A stretch of 64,000 bases of DNA, taken from contig CAICTM010000323.1 in assembly GCA_903772945.1 (NCBI GenBank), forward strand, positions 1-64,000, given 5' to 3'. The notes beneath the pieces are model-generated. The model had not been told where the DNA came from and searched no databases. It worked only from the letters and a program-made list of their open reading frames with translations. Positions 1 through 10,558 of this stretch are shown in pieces; positions within the stretch are counted from its first letter, which is position 1; each line of letters opens with the position of its first letter. Both the position numbers and the translations under genes were made by a program. The stretch is from Seminavis robusta. Lineage: Eukaryota; Bacillariophyta; Bacillariophyceae; Naviculales; Naviculaceae.

Positions 1-200
1 TTCTTTTTCTCTTTGTTGCTGATGATTTCTCTAAGTAGTGGATTTACAACACACAGTTGTCAGGGTAATTGTCGTCCCAGTACGTGACGCCACGAATCTT
101 CAATCTCAAGAGCACACAAGGTCGATTGATGGTCATGACATCGTCACAATGAAGGAAATTGCGTTGTAGAGAAACCTTGATGACGATTGATTGATTGCAT

Positions 201-1496
201 TCATTGATTCTTCTTCTTTGTGTTGTTGTTGTCGTTGTCATGATTATCAATATTGATTCCTTCGACATCTTTTAGAATTTCGGCAAACTCTTCTTGCACT
301 GCCTTGCTGGACATGGAAGTGACCCAATAGACGTATTGTTGTGCTCCTCGAAAGACGGTAAGGACTATAATCAACCAGAGCAATGCCGCATGTATCTTTT
401 TGCTGAGCAAACAAACGTAGGCGACCATCATGGTGGCGAGCCACACACAAATGGCATGCATGGTCATGATGACCAAGAAATCTCTGGTTCGGTAATCTCC
501 CTCGGTTTGTTGTCGTCGACTTTCTTCCGGTGATCGTCCAAAGTAGTACCCCATTCCTTCGTGGACGCCATCTCGAAAAATGCTATGAAATGCTGTATCG
601 TACTTGCTGGTGGGCAATGGCAACCCATCCGATCCCTTTTTTCGTCGTACTTTGCGTGTCAAATCGAGCCCCATCAGTGACATCCAAGTACAGTAGGGTA
701 TGAACCAGATGCAGTACAAGGCAGTGGCATTGCCCGCCACCGTGCCCAGTCCTTGTCCGGGCCAAAAGAAGGGGCCCTTGTCGGGTGGAAAGAACGTCAC
801 TTCGGCGGGTCCCACATCTTCCAATCGGAAAAAGGATGGCCATGCCTGTACAATTTCTTCGGCATGCCACTGAAAAGAGTACACTAGCATGGGAGGAGTG
901 GCATGAATGAACAGCGACGTCATCATTTTGTTGTCGTGAAATACCATGGCCACAAAGGGCATGGCGGCTGTGGCGCCCAGCAGCGGTCCACATCCCACGC
1001 CCAACACGGCCAAATACATGTTTTTGCGCCATTCGTAGGGAATTTCAATCGGCATAAACTGTGGCGTCCAATTGACACACAAAAAGTAGAGCGAGAAAAT
1101 AATGACAAAGGTCATGACCCAGCAATAATCGACGTAATACAAAATCTGCCGCAATGGTAGGGCATGCCAATCTTGCCAAATCTTGCGAGGAATCAAGGCA
1201 GCGGCTTCCAGCAACCACAACAACCAAAAATGTTCTGGAAAATTCCCAAAAATGTACGCCACCAACATGGTATTCAATACACCGGCTGCAAAATTCCATT
1301 CATTAAAACCTTCTTGAATGCGTTCTCGTTCGTGGCGTTGGACCGCCGTCAGGACCTTTCGGATCGTGTCGGCTTGGATATTCGACATGCTCAGGCGGAG
1401 TTGTGTGTCGTCATCATCATCATTGTTTCCATTGGTTTCTTCAGCGCCATTGGTTCTCTCATCTGTAGCGCCGTTCATGACGGCAGGATCAGTCAT
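201..1496 (-). CDS. GPC1: Glycerophosphocholine acyltransferase (Gpc1/DUF2838 family)
   Basis: Encodes a 431-residue multi-pass membrane protein. The family (yeast Gpc1, DUF2838) transfers an acyl group from acyl-CoA to glycerophosphocholine, making lysophosphatidylcholine in phosphatidylcholine turnover, probably at the ER. Seen here: an acidic, Asn/Asp-rich N-terminus, a short basic amphipathic stretch (about 45-65), then about eight hydrophobic segments. The family's signature blocks are present: a tyrosine-rich block (YYVDYCW, about 120-126) in the second or third membrane segment, and the block VFHDNKMMTSLFIH (about 185-198) followed by PP and an aromatic-rich segment. The open frame continues 13 codons further upstream, but only with a TTG, so the ATG at 1496 is taken as the start; a second Met at 1478 is also possible. 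The C-terminus is a poly-Asn/Lys tail. No intron is needed. Family assignment is from remembered motifs and is fairly secure. Confidence 0.82.
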   Translation of the reverse strand: MTDPAVMNGATDERTNGAEETNGNNDDDDDTQLRLSMSNIQADTIRKVLTAVQRHERERIQEGFNEWNFAAGVLNTMLVAYIFGNFPEHFWLLWLLEAAALIPRKIWQDWHALPLRQILYYVDYCWVMTFVIIFSLYFLCVNWTPQFMPIEIPYEWRKNMYLAVLGVGCGPLLGATAAMPFVAMVFHDNKMMTSLFIHATPPMLVYSFQWHAEEIVQAWPSFFRLEDVGPAEVTFFPPDKGPFFWPGQGLGTVAGNATALYCIWFIPYCTWMSLMGLDLTRKVRRKKGSDGLPLPTSKYDTAFHSIFRDGVHEGMGYYFGRSPEESRRQQTEGDYRTRDFLVIMTMHAICVWLATMMVAYVCLLSKKIHAALLWLIIVLTVFRGAQQYVYWVTSMSSKAVQEEFAEILKDVEGINIDNHDNDNNNTKKKNQ

Positions 1497-2346
1497 CGTC
1501 TTCTTCTGACAAAACAAAACTCTTTTCTTTCCCAAAGCTACCTTGCTGCAGTAGAACTAACTTTTTCTTCCTTGCTTGATTGTGGCAGAGCCGGGTTGGA
1601 TCAACCAATAGACAATGGAATTGTTCCCACGGCTTGGTGTCATCGAAAAGCGAATCTGTGACCGACACTTGAAGATTCCACTTTAGCAGCCAGCAGGACT
1701 GGTAAACACAAGGAGGACAATCATGTTGTGAGGGACGAAGACAAACTCACTTGCCTACCGGTAGCTAGATTCAACTCCCAGGTGGCTCTCCCAAGCTCCA
1801 AGCACCTGATAACTGAGATTCGACACCGCTTGGTTCCTTTTGGAAAATGTTCTGCTTGGAAATACAGTAGTGGCAAAGGCAACTAGCCAGGGAGCGTACA
1901 TGTACAATGCATTCACAAGGATTTCTCAAGACGGTACCTGGTACCGTGGCGCTTAGCTACTAGCTAGCACTCAGGTTTGACTGTCCATTTGATTTTCTAA
2001 AGTACTAGTTCCTGTATTTGTTCCATTCAAATTCTGCTTGTTCCGGGCCACCTTTGCTGACTCGGAGCTCGGATAGCTGGAACGAGGTTCTTGTATGGTT
2101 CGCTCCAGTTGTCAGGCCAATCTCATCACACCCACGTCCCGACCTGCACCCCGACGAACGTTCTTACGCCAAAGAACTCGACCCGCCCTCAAAAGAAGAT
2201 ACTACCTACAGTAGAGATAGAGTTGCATTTTCCGCTCCTTGACACGGTTTTGAAACCACAACCAACAACAAAGCAAAGAGCACAGCTCCCATCAGGTTCT
2301 AACTAAAGGTGGATGGGAAGATGATGAAGAGGCCAACCGGAAGGCC
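1497..2346. other. Divergent intergenic region, about 850 bp
   Basis: Lies between two divergently transcribed genes and must hold both promoters. It contains scattered TACCGGTA and GGTACC palindromes and CTAGCTAG runs (about 1755-1770, 1935-1975), which recur in most intergenic stretches of this window. No coding region, RNA or repeat array was recognised. Confidence 0.5.
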
Positions 2347-3870
2347 ATGAGAGGTTTCAATCGACGCCATGCCTTGTTTTATCTCCTTGGTTTGTCTGGA
2401 TGTTTCTTCCTGATTCGACAGTTTTCCCGTCTGAGCAAGGATCATGGTGACATTTCCGATAGTTTCCCGACAGCTGCTGAAACCACCGGCAATGGTCATA
2501 GAAGAAGCGAAAGCAACGTGTTGGCAGTGAATGCAAAACGCCCGAGCGCAAAAAAACGAAACAATATTGCTTTTCAGGAGGCTCCATGGGCTTTGGAGAA
2601 TACGAATACCAAAGATACCAAATTGCTTGGAGACGGACCTCTTGTCTCTACTGAGAATGCAGCAACCCCCGGAATTGACGTGAGCAAAGCCAGAAATGAA
2701 GAAGTGATATCCGCTACAAATCCACGCAAGAAACGAGGGAAATTGCAGAGAAAGCAAGTAGGCGATTCCCTCCTTTATCTTCAACACTTTTCTGGATCCG
2801 GGTGGTCCAATCAAGTGAGAAGCTACATGAGTGCCTACTACATTGCCAAGGCAACCGGAAGAGTCCTCGTGACATCACCCGTACTGCCCAACAGGCGCAT
2901 CTATGGAGATCACAACAGACTGATGAAGGACAACAAGCAGGAGTTTGACGTGGGGTACAACTTGAGAAAGGCATACATGCGAGTCGTTCGGCCGGAGGAA
3001 TATATTGCCGTCGACAAGATTTTGGATATGGAATACACATTCCCCAATGTGACCACAATTGATTACAAAGAATTTGTCGCCAGCAAACAGTGGACGAAGG
3101 ATATATCCACCTGGGTGCTGGAGAAAAACTACAGTCGCCCAAACACGATGTTTGTACTCGATCGACCAGATTTGGAAGATACCCAGGTCACGGACGAAAC
3201 TAATGAAAATGGTCAAGTAGTCACATACAAGGATATTCGCAAGGTTGCCGTGGAAGGAAAACACTTTAAAATGTGGACTCTATTGGACTCCTTCCAACAC
3301 TTACATCCCAGCATGATGCCTAACCCTGTTCGGCTACGATACAAAAACGAGATTCGTCACACGGCAAGAATTATCCGAGAGCACGTATGGAACAACTTGA
3401 CATATGCATCGCTTCACGTGCGGGCCGGAGATGGTCCTTGGGCGTTTCGAAAAGTCATTTGGGAAACCGTACGCAAAGTTTTGGGGAATAGTACAGAGAA
3501 TATACGGCAGTGGTTGGATGGACGACGACGAGAAGAACAATCTGCTACGAGTGAACGGCTGGTCGAGATTGGACTGTTTATTGCCACAGACATGCCACAG
3601 TTCCTGCTGCCAAAAGTCCAAGAGAGCATTGAAAACAAAATGAAAGAGGCGTTCCCAGATCTGTCGGTGCGAGTCCTTTGGAGTAGCTCTTTTCAGAATT
3701 ATACCCAACAGCTCGAACCTTCGCTAAGGTACCCAGGGATATTTCTGGACCAGCAGCTGGCTGCTTGTGCCCCTATTGGCTTCACTCCCTCTCCCGGAGC
3801 GGGACACATCTCGGTATCTACATTTTCCGACTTAATCATGACGATTCGGAATTCTAATGGAGCTTGTTGA
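2347..3870 (+). CDS. Type II membrane O-fucosyltransferase-like glycosyltransferase
   Basis: A 507-residue protein that resembles the GDP-fucose protein O-fucosyltransferase superfamily (GT65/GT68-like), which adds fucose to proteins or glycans in the ER/Golgi. A short basic N-terminus is followed by one membrane segment (about 9-24), as in a type II Golgi enzyme, then a disordered stem to about 140. The catalytic region starts with GSGWSNQ (150-156), the place where the family has its G-x-x-NQ motif, which contacts GDP. A central LHVRAGD (356-362) matches the family's H-x-R-x-GD motif, whose Arg is catalytic. The C-terminal FLDQQLAA (about 466-473) followed by an STFSD-like block matches the acceptor-end signature. 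GDP-fucose use is inferred from motifs only; another sugar donor is possible. Single exon. Confidence 0.68.
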   Translation: MRGFNRRHALFYLLGLSGCFFLIRQFSRLSKDHGDISDSFPTAAETTGNGHRRSESNVLAVNAKRPSAKKRNNIAFQEAPWALENTNTKDTKLLGDGPLVSTENAATPGIDVSKARNEEVISATNPRKKRGKLQRKQVGDSLLYLQHFSGSGWSNQVRSYMSAYYIAKATGRVLVTSPVLPNRRIYGDHNRLMKDNKQEFDVGYNLRKAYMRVVRPEEYIAVDKILDMEYTFPNVTTIDYKEFVASKQWTKDISTWVLEKNYSRPNTMFVLDRPDLEDTQVTDETNENGQVVTYKDIRKVAVEGKHFKMWTLLDSFQHLHPSMMPNPVRLRYKNEIRHTARIIREHVWNNLTYASLHVRAGDGPWAFRKVIWETVRKVLGNSTENIRQWLDGRRREEQSATSERLVEIGLFIATDMPQFLLPKVQESIENKMKEAFPDLSVRVLWSSSFQNYTQQLEPSLRYPGIFLDQQLAACAPIGFTPSPGAGHISVSTFSDLIMTIRNSNGAC

Positions 3871-4809
3871 CATTCCGCCGTAGATGTGAACTGGCAAAGA
3901 ATGCAGTGTCGATAAACTCCAGCATGTCGAGTCGCATGGGTGTTCAGCCATCCATGAACTCCCCAAGGACGAAGTGGCTTGCGATTGCAAGTTTCTAGTT
4001 ACCGCATAGCACCTGGGACGTCGATTCGACAGAGTCGAGCCACTCGGCTGAAATAAATAGAGTATACCAGGTAGTGGTCGGGTCAGTACATGCAGCAAAG
4101 GTATCAATCATGGACATTCTTACAGGGCTACGGTACCGGTGCACACGGTTCACAGACTCGATACTGTTAGCGTTGGTCTTCTTTTTTGTTGCTTTTGGGG
4201 GCCTTCATCTTTCGTGGATTGAAGTCTCCTCGCGGATCTGGCACATGGTGGTGCCGACGCATAATTGCATCCCCCCCAAGCATAGACAACTGAGTAATAG
4301 TATCGTTTGGATGTTCCTGTCTAGCTAGCTCCAGCTGCACTACAATACCTATAGTTTGCCCAATCCAGGACCACTAGCTAGTAGAACTAGTAGACTACTT
4401 GCTCATTTTATGCCTCCTCGCCACTTCGCACATTCAGGTCAAGCCATCGAGTGGAAGATCCTGTAACGCACGGCTCACGCCTAAGTGTTATTTGGCATGA
4501 CTTGATTATGGTAGTTAGTAACTGTTGGATAAATACCTACAATGTTTTCAACGCGTTTTGGTGACGTGGCTGTTCAACTTTTATGATACCGACTCCCATT
4601 TTGCCTAAGTGTGACGGATTCCAATGGCGAGATAGCGATAACTTGGAGGTAGACGGGCGATTGGACGGCAGCCATCACAGAACTGGTCCGGAACGAACAC
4701 GATCCTTTGCCCAATCGATTGGTTTCTCACATTTCCATTTTACTTGCCTTGGTTCTACTTTGTCTGACCCCTTGCAAACCATTTTAACAACCAGCAATCA
4801 ACAACAACC
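3871..4809. other. Intergenic region, about 940 bp
   Basis: Between two plus-strand genes. It carries GGTACCGGTGC near 4130 and CTAGCTAG runs near 4320-4395. The last bases before the next gene are a CAACAACAACC tract directly abutting the ATG, a favourable purine-poor leader. No gene or RNA recognised. Confidence 0.45.
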
Positions 4810-5349
4810 ATGAAGCTTTTCGCCGGTATTCTCTTGGCTCTTTCGTTCACGAATGTGCAAGCCCAACTCCCAAGCATTGGTGACTTGTTCGGCAATTTAA
4901 ACATCCCTCATGCCGGAGAAATCTATTCCTCCAAGGAATGCAGTGATGAGGTTCGCAGTGATTCGGGTTGCAATGTAGCTCCATTCACTGGTGTCTTTGT
5001 GTGCCGTCAGTATTTCTCCTTGTTTGGCCTCTACACCTCCGAGCACACTCTTTGCGCTCGCAATGTCGCCCCTGGTGTGACTCTGGCCCTTTCGGGCGAT
5101 ACTTGTGGCTGCTGCGACGGCGAATGCAAGCAGCCATGCCAATGTTACTGTGGAGACCCCGATGAAAGTGGGGCATATTCCTCCCAGTTGGTCAGGCCTG
5201 TCATCTTTGGTGCATCCAATGGTCCCCCAGTCTGCGTCCCCAACGGTGTTGCCAACCACATGACTAACTGGGGCGGACGCATGATCTGTGACGAGGATTG
5301 CTCCAGTGGCGAGGGTGGCGGTGGCGCTACTGCAGCGCCAACTGTTTAA
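4810..5349 (+). CDS. Small cysteine-rich secreted protein, unknown function
   Basis: A 179-residue protein I do not recognise. It starts with a clear cleavable signal peptide (residues 1-18, ending VQA before QLPS). The mature part has about 14 cysteines, with a dense central cluster (TCGCCDGEC then QPCQCYC, about 98-117) typical of disulfide-stabilised extracellular proteins. The C-terminus is Gly/Ala/Thr-rich and polar, so there is no GPI signal. An even number of cysteines and lack of membrane segments suggest a secreted wall or extracellular-matrix protein. The start is well supported by the signal peptide and the CAACAACAACC leader. An AATAAA-containing stretch near 5542 could serve the 3' end. 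The function is unknown; no known family is claimed. Confidence 0.7.
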   Translation: MKLFAGILLALSFTNVQAQLPSIGDLFGNLNIPHAGEIYSSKECSDEVRSDSGCNVAPFTGVFVCRQYFSLFGLYTSEHTLCARNVAPGVTLALSGDTCGCCDGECKQPCQCYCGDPDESGAYSSQLVRPVIFGASNGPPVCVPNGVANHMTNWGGRMICDEDCSSGEGGGGATAAPTV

Positions 5350-6314
5350 GCAAACGAACGAAGCAATGATCAGTTACACCAGAGAATTGATGGGTCTGCC
5401 TCCTGGAAGGAAAACGAGCAAAAGCTTTGATGCGGTGCGTTGTGCCAACGAGAAACTTTTAAGCTTCGGCTGTTGTTTTGGCAGAAGGCGGACTGTGATG
5501 CCCTGTGATGATACAATGTCATATTTATCTTTAAAAGTCAGCAAATAAATTTTATTTAGTAAGGGACCTGTTGAAAGGAACTGCCACTTGTTTGTAGAAG
5601 TCTGTCTAGGATCCCAGTTGAAGTCGCATGTCTACCAAAGAAAACACTACAAGGATCATAGAAAGAGCCGATCCGGAATTTTCCATTACACTTTATCTTT
5701 TGGCAGCCACAGCGCCAGTTCCACAGCTGCCGTAACTCTACTAGCTAGCTAGTGGTACCGGTGCAACCTGTTGCCTTTTTAAGTTAAAAGCGACAGCCTG
5801 ACTGTCACTCGACACACATCAGTCGGTCCAGAGACGATAGATCTATGATATTGTGGCTTTCGTTTTGGCGACGATACCGGTCCATGATCAGGCATGCCTG
5901 CGCCAGCCCAAGCAAGTACCGGTACATGTATGAATTCAATCGACGATTTGAATATTGTCGGACCGGCCATCGAATACAAACATTTGGGATAGCACACCTG
6001 CTCGTTTACCAAGATCAACGGTAACCCTAAAGAAAACCGATTTCTGCCGTTGGGGTGAAAATTGGTCTTCTGGTCGATCTTGTGGGCGTCAGCCATTTAG
6101 AAGCTTGGATACCGCATGCTATTTTTTGGGAGAGGAGGGCGCTGCCTGATATTTTTTCAGTACGCAACGCAAACAACGGGGTTGGCTCTCACTTTTTTGC
6201 CTCCATCCAGTCTTTCCAACAACATCTTGCTGCTCCCAACAAGCTCATCTACTTGATTACTGTATAGGAAGGAGAGAAATTATACCGATCTATTCATCAT
6301 CAAACAACTTCGCC
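5350..6314. other. Intergenic region, about 965 bp
   Basis: Holds the 3' flank of the small secreted protein (AATAAA near 5542) and the promoter of the next gene. CTAGCTAG near 5740 and TACCGGTA near 5755 and 5917 are the recurrent intergenic palindromes. No further gene recognised. Confidence 0.45.
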
Positions 6315-9300
6315 ATGAGGGCTCTAGTTTTTCTTTTCCTGTGTCAACTACTTTCAGGCGCATTCGCCGTCAACAAGGAGAAGGCGCTCCGAAAGCACAA
6401 GATACCCCGTACACTGACGGGCGAACTGATCTTTGAAGTAGACGAATACGAGTGCAGCGATCAAAGCGATGACTTTAGCAGTTACGTTCTAATCGACTTT
6501 CACAAAGACATCTCTGCAGTCACCAGTGACGAGTTATCCGCTTTGGCGGAAGCCTTCCAGAATACTTATGCAGAGGTCAGCTTTGCCTTGTGTGACATTC
6601 CCGCGTTCCGCACCATTTCCGATGCCTCCATCGATACAATCTATGAAGACAACGAGATCTATCCATATGAATATACAAATAGCTTCTTCAAAAAGACCAA
6701 CTTGACTCATCTTCTCAAGGTGGATGTGCACGCCGAGTGCCGAGAGTGCGAAGATCAGGTCATCTTTGACGGCAAGGGTTTGGAAAGTGAGAATTCTCCC
6801 AATCTGGAGGAAGTTGATTCCATTACGGTCACGACCAAGACAGCGGATGGAGTCGAGCTTCTGGAAGTCAAGACTTCGAAGAAATCCTCGGTGACTGAGA
6901 CTTGTGTGTGTCCCAAAGGTACCGAACCTGAATTCAGAGCTCCCACAGAAACTGAGTTCAGCCAAATTTTTGCTGAAAGCGTTGCAAGCCTTAACAGTGA
7001 AGTCCTCGGTGATATGTTTGATCTTCATGAAGTTGAAGAGGTAGACTGTAGCAGGGATGTGTCTGACTTCTCCTCCGTTGTGTATGTTCGCCTCGACGGT
7101 GAAGACCTCTCGACGCTTACGGAGGACGAGATTGTGGCCATGGAAGAGGGCTTTATGGCCACTTACAACGAATTGAACTATGCATTCTGTGACTACCCTC
7201 ACTTCCGAACCATTAAAAATGTTACCTTGGACAGGGCATCTATTGAAAACGCGAAACGAAAGCAAAGACGGCAACGTTTGCTTCAAAATGTGACAGAGAT
7301 TGATGCAAATGAGACTGCAGTCAATGAGACAATGGCCACCGACGCACCCGAGGAAGAGACTATACCACTTGAGGCGTCTGTGGCGCTTGATTTCCAAGAA
7401 AACGTCCTTTTGATTGATCCTCCTTTTGATGCCAACATCCTTCGTTTTCTGATTGAAGCAACCTGCAGGGACTGTGATGAAGATACCGCCTTGTTTTCGT
7501 TTGGCACAAACGAAACATCTTCTCCCGAAATGGTGGCTTCCTATTTCCATCCAGGCCGCAGCAATTTCCTACAGGGGGGTTCGGGGACTTGCTACTGTCC
7601 TTCCCACCCAGATCCCCTCCAACGCGCTCCTACCACTGAAGAGTTCCAGTATGCTTTCAACTTTACACTTTCTGCCCTCAAGGCTGGTGATATCTTTGAA
7701 GAAGTGGACACGCTGGAGGATGTTCTTGAAGTGTCTGAATTGGACTGTGAAGCCAATGGAACCCAGTTCACCTCAACTGTTTTCGTTACGCTGGACATGC
7801 CACTTTCGTCCCTTTCCGATTTTGAACAATTCACGGTGGAGGACGCATTCAGGCAAAGTTACAATGCTCTCTCATTCTCCACGTGTGACGAAGTCTTCCG
7901 AGAGGTTAGCGACGTGCGTATTGTCCCCACGACAGGACGTCGCCGAGAGCTAGAAGAAGCCCGTCGCACACAGTCCAATGAAACCGCATCGAATGTCACT
8001 GTCGAGGAGCAGTACCCTGCTGTTTTTAGTGTCCTTGGAACCTGTAGAGGTTGTATGGTTGATGACAATGGCTACTTTGCTCTATTTGATGATGTGTTCC
8101 GTCGTGAACGATACCTTGAGGAAGGAATACCCAAGAATAGTATTATCTTTGGGCAATCAGCTGCCCCCAAGTTTGACTTTGGCCGATCGTTGAAGGAATC
8201 GGAGGAAAACAGGTTTGAGGTCTGCGCTTGTCCAGCTGACGTGCCGAACGACGGTTCTGCTGCACCCACTGCCGACGAATTCCTCCTCATCTTCAATGAC
8301 CGCTTGGTTCAGTTGGAGGAGGCAGGTGTCATTGGAAACTTTGCAACGATTGAAGATGTCGTTGAAGCCGCCGAAGTCTGCGATGGTGGAACCTTCCTCG
8401 CTGTGGTCGATCGATACGAACTTGGATTCACCGGAGATGTGGATGCCGTCTCCGACGATGTCCTGGAGTACAGCTTCCGCGTGGCATACAACGCCCAACG
8501 TCAGGAGAACTGCGACCCCTTGGTTGCCAGTTCCGACGTTGTTACTCGCGGCGGTGTCTATGTGGCTCAGACAAGACAGGATTCGGGCAGCAGCGTCTCA
8601 AGCGTCCGCCTTTTCGCCGACACACTTCAAATCGAGGAAGGCACAATCTTTATTGATGACGCCACGCTGGACCGTTTCATCGCGAACTACAATTCGCTGT
8701 TGGCGTCTGGAGGCTACACAGCTCGCTTGGTGGCCGCTTTCCTTAATCCGAGCGATGCTCCCTCGATGTCACCGAGTGATGTCCCTTCATTAACTCCCAG
8801 TGCATCTCCGTCGCAATTCCCCAGTCGAACGCCATCTGTATCACCGTCGAGCTCGCCCTCCAGCAAGCCTTCCCGATCGCCCTCATCCACGCCATCTAGT
8901 TCCCCTTCGATATCACCATCCAAGCGTCCTTCCATTCAACCTTCCTTGACACCCAGCATTCGTCCCACGAATAATCAAGCAATGTGCAATGACAAGGTCA
9001 CTCGTTTGAGCGACTACATCCTCATCGACTACTCATTGGCTCGCATTGCCGATATCAACATGGACATCAACCTTAACTTGCCAGATGTCTGGCCTTTGGA
9101 AGATCCCGCAACTCTGATTGCGGCGGAAGAGTTCATTGCCGCCTACAACCGTCTGCAGGGCAGAGTGTTTTGCGATCCTTTCGAGCGCAAGATGGTAACC
9201 GTGACCTGCGTGTCCACCGTGAACAACATCTTATCCGGGACCCTGTGCTGTGAAGTCAATTTCAAGTGCCGAGGAAACTGCGAAGAGTTTATCTTCCCCG

Positions 9301-9500
9301 ACCGAGACCCCATTGGCGCGTTTTACGACCAGCCCGGATTCGAATACCCCACCGATGGAAGTTGTACATGCGACCGCAGTGCCCCCGATCGTGCCCCCAG
9401 TGCCACGGAACACTTTGCCCGGATCAATGAAGCAGTTCCTCTGGAGATACTGTCGTTTGAGTTCAGGGGCTTCTCTGCCTCCGAATGCCCTCGCAACTAG
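6315..9500 (+). CDS. Large modular secreted protein with SPS linker
   Basis: A 1061-residue protein with a signal peptide (1-18) and no membrane segment. It is built from about four and a half copies of a roughly 190-residue Cys module. Each copy runs: an acidic start with one Cys, an F..T/AYN.L.F..CD block followed by FR.I/V, a C-R/x-(D/G/E)-C pair, and then a C-x-C-P (last copy CTCD) block followed by RAPT..EF..IF. The C-x-C blocks lie near nt 6900, 7590, 8222 and 9366. Between copies four and five is a linker of repeated Pro-Ser-x-x units (nt about 8746-8970), the hallmark of many diatom secreted and wall-associated proteins, probably heavily glycosylated. Several N-x-T/S sequons are present. 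The role is probably extracellular (wall, adhesion or matrix), by inference only. Confidence 0.72.
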   Translation: MRALVFLFLCQLLSGAFAVNKEKALRKHKIPRTLTGELIFEVDEYECSDQSDDFSSYVLIDFHKDISAVTSDELSALAEAFQNTYAEVSFALCDIPAFRTISDASIDTIYEDNEIYPYEYTNSFFKKTNLTHLLKVDVHAECRECEDQVIFDGKGLESENSPNLEEVDSITVTTKTADGVELLEVKTSKKSSVTETCVCPKGTEPEFRAPTETEFSQIFAESVASLNSEVLGDMFDLHEVEEVDCSRDVSDFSSVVYVRLDGEDLSTLTEDEIVAMEEGFMATYNELNYAFCDYPHFRTIKNVTLDRASIENAKRKQRRQRLLQNVTEIDANETAVNETMATDAPEEETIPLEASVALDFQENVLLIDPPFDANILRFLIEATCRDCDEDTALFSFGTNETSSPEMVASYFHPGRSNFLQGGSGTCYCPSHPDPLQRAPTTEEFQYAFNFTLSALKAGDIFEEVDTLEDVLEVSELDCEANGTQFTSTVFVTLDMPLSSLSDFEQFTVEDAFRQSYNALSFSTCDEVFREVSDVRIVPTTGRRRELEEARRTQSNETASNVTVEEQYPAVFSVLGTCRGCMVDDNGYFALFDDVFRRERYLEEGIPKNSIIFGQSAAPKFDFGRSLKESEENRFEVCACPADVPNDGSAAPTADEFLLIFNDRLVQLEEAGVIGNFATIEDVVEAAEVCDGGTFLAVVDRYELGFTGDVDAVSDDVLEYSFRVAYNAQRQENCDPLVASSDVVTRGGVYVAQTRQDSGSSVSSVRLFADTLQIEEGTIFIDDATLDRFIANYNSLLASGGYTARLVAAFLNPSDAPSMSPSDVPSLTPSASPSQFPSRTPSVSPSSSPSSKPSRSPSSTPSSSPSISPSKRPSIQPSLTPSIRPTNNQAMCNDKVTRLSDYILIDYSLARIADINMDINLNLPDVWPLEDPATLIAAEEFIAAYNRLQGRVFCDPFERKMVTVTCVSTVNNILSGTLCCEVNFKCRGNCEEFIFPDRDPIGAFYDQPGFEYPTDGSCTCDRSAPDRAPSATEHFARINEAVPLEILSFEFRGFSASECPRN

Positions 9501-10558
9501 CCTGGTTGAGCTTTGGGGACTATGTTTTTGTTTGTTCTTCTTCGTCCTACCGATATCAGGCAAGAAGAATGCAGGCAGCATCGTTTCTCCGTTTCCCAAG
9601 TCCGGGAAGGCAGCCAGCAAACACTTGAAATCACAATCAAAAAGACAAATCAAAATGTTTAGAGTGCACTCCTTCAAACTATAATGCATAACAGAACCTT
9701 CATGATGTAAACCATGTACTAGTAGTCAGTCACAGTTCGCTTCGAGTTCAGTTAGTTGGGCCCTCGAAAAGCATCCATGTGTCTAGCTAGCCACTATTAC
9801 TACCGTATCACAGCTTTGGCAGGGATCACACACAGTCTCACAAACACTTGCGACTCCGCCAATAGAAGAAGGCGTAGCCGGCAGCGTGTCATGGCGTCGT
9901 TCTCTCTTTCGCTGTGTCTTGCTTTGAGACAATGATGCTTCAAAACTTCTCACATTGAGGGGAGCGAAAATGACTGCCCTCAACACGCTCATTGGCCCTT
10001 ACATTATTTTGGATAGCTCGCACCGGTTATCGTGAGACATGACCACAGTCAAGTAGGATACAAGGATCCAGGCAATCGATGCTTCTATGATTATGATTAT
10101 GAACTCAGAGCTAGAACTACAACTACATCTGCTATACTGAAGGAAGATCAGATTTTGTTGTTGTTGTTGTAAACATTCTCTACTATGTGTTATTGTTCTA
10201 TGTTTATGCAAGGTTGTACTCGAGATGATTTCCCCAGATTGTTTCCCCCAGCCCGAAGGGCATTAAAGCATAGCATCAGCAATGATAGAGGTTGGTTGTC
10301 AGGTGTCACGGGTATTAACTTTGGACTTTCGTCGCGTGGAGGACGTTCGGACAAGCACTCTGCAATAGAGGCTGCCTAGCACAGGAACCACAAACCTGGC
10401 TACCTTTTATGTGACCCTTCCATTGAACCAACTGTATTCATCTCTGCAAAAAATTGTTGTATAGCCCTGCACCCCACCAGATGCTTGCTCTTTGTGAATG
10501 TATTCATGTGTTAGTAATCCCCACAATCCGTCGCCGCCGCCCCAACTTACCTGTTGTC
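9501..10558. other. Convergent intergenic region, about 1.06 kb
   Basis: Lies between the 3' ends of two convergent genes. It contains a short (GTT)n run near 10155-10170 and a CTAGCTAG near 9785. A few open frames of 60-85 codons occur but none has family similarity, a signal or a supported start. Nothing else recognised. Confidence 0.4.

Noticed and set aside
6534-7550. 338-codon minus-strand frame opposite the SPS-linker gene
   Set aside because: Antisense shadow of a gene with a signal peptide and repeated Cys modules.
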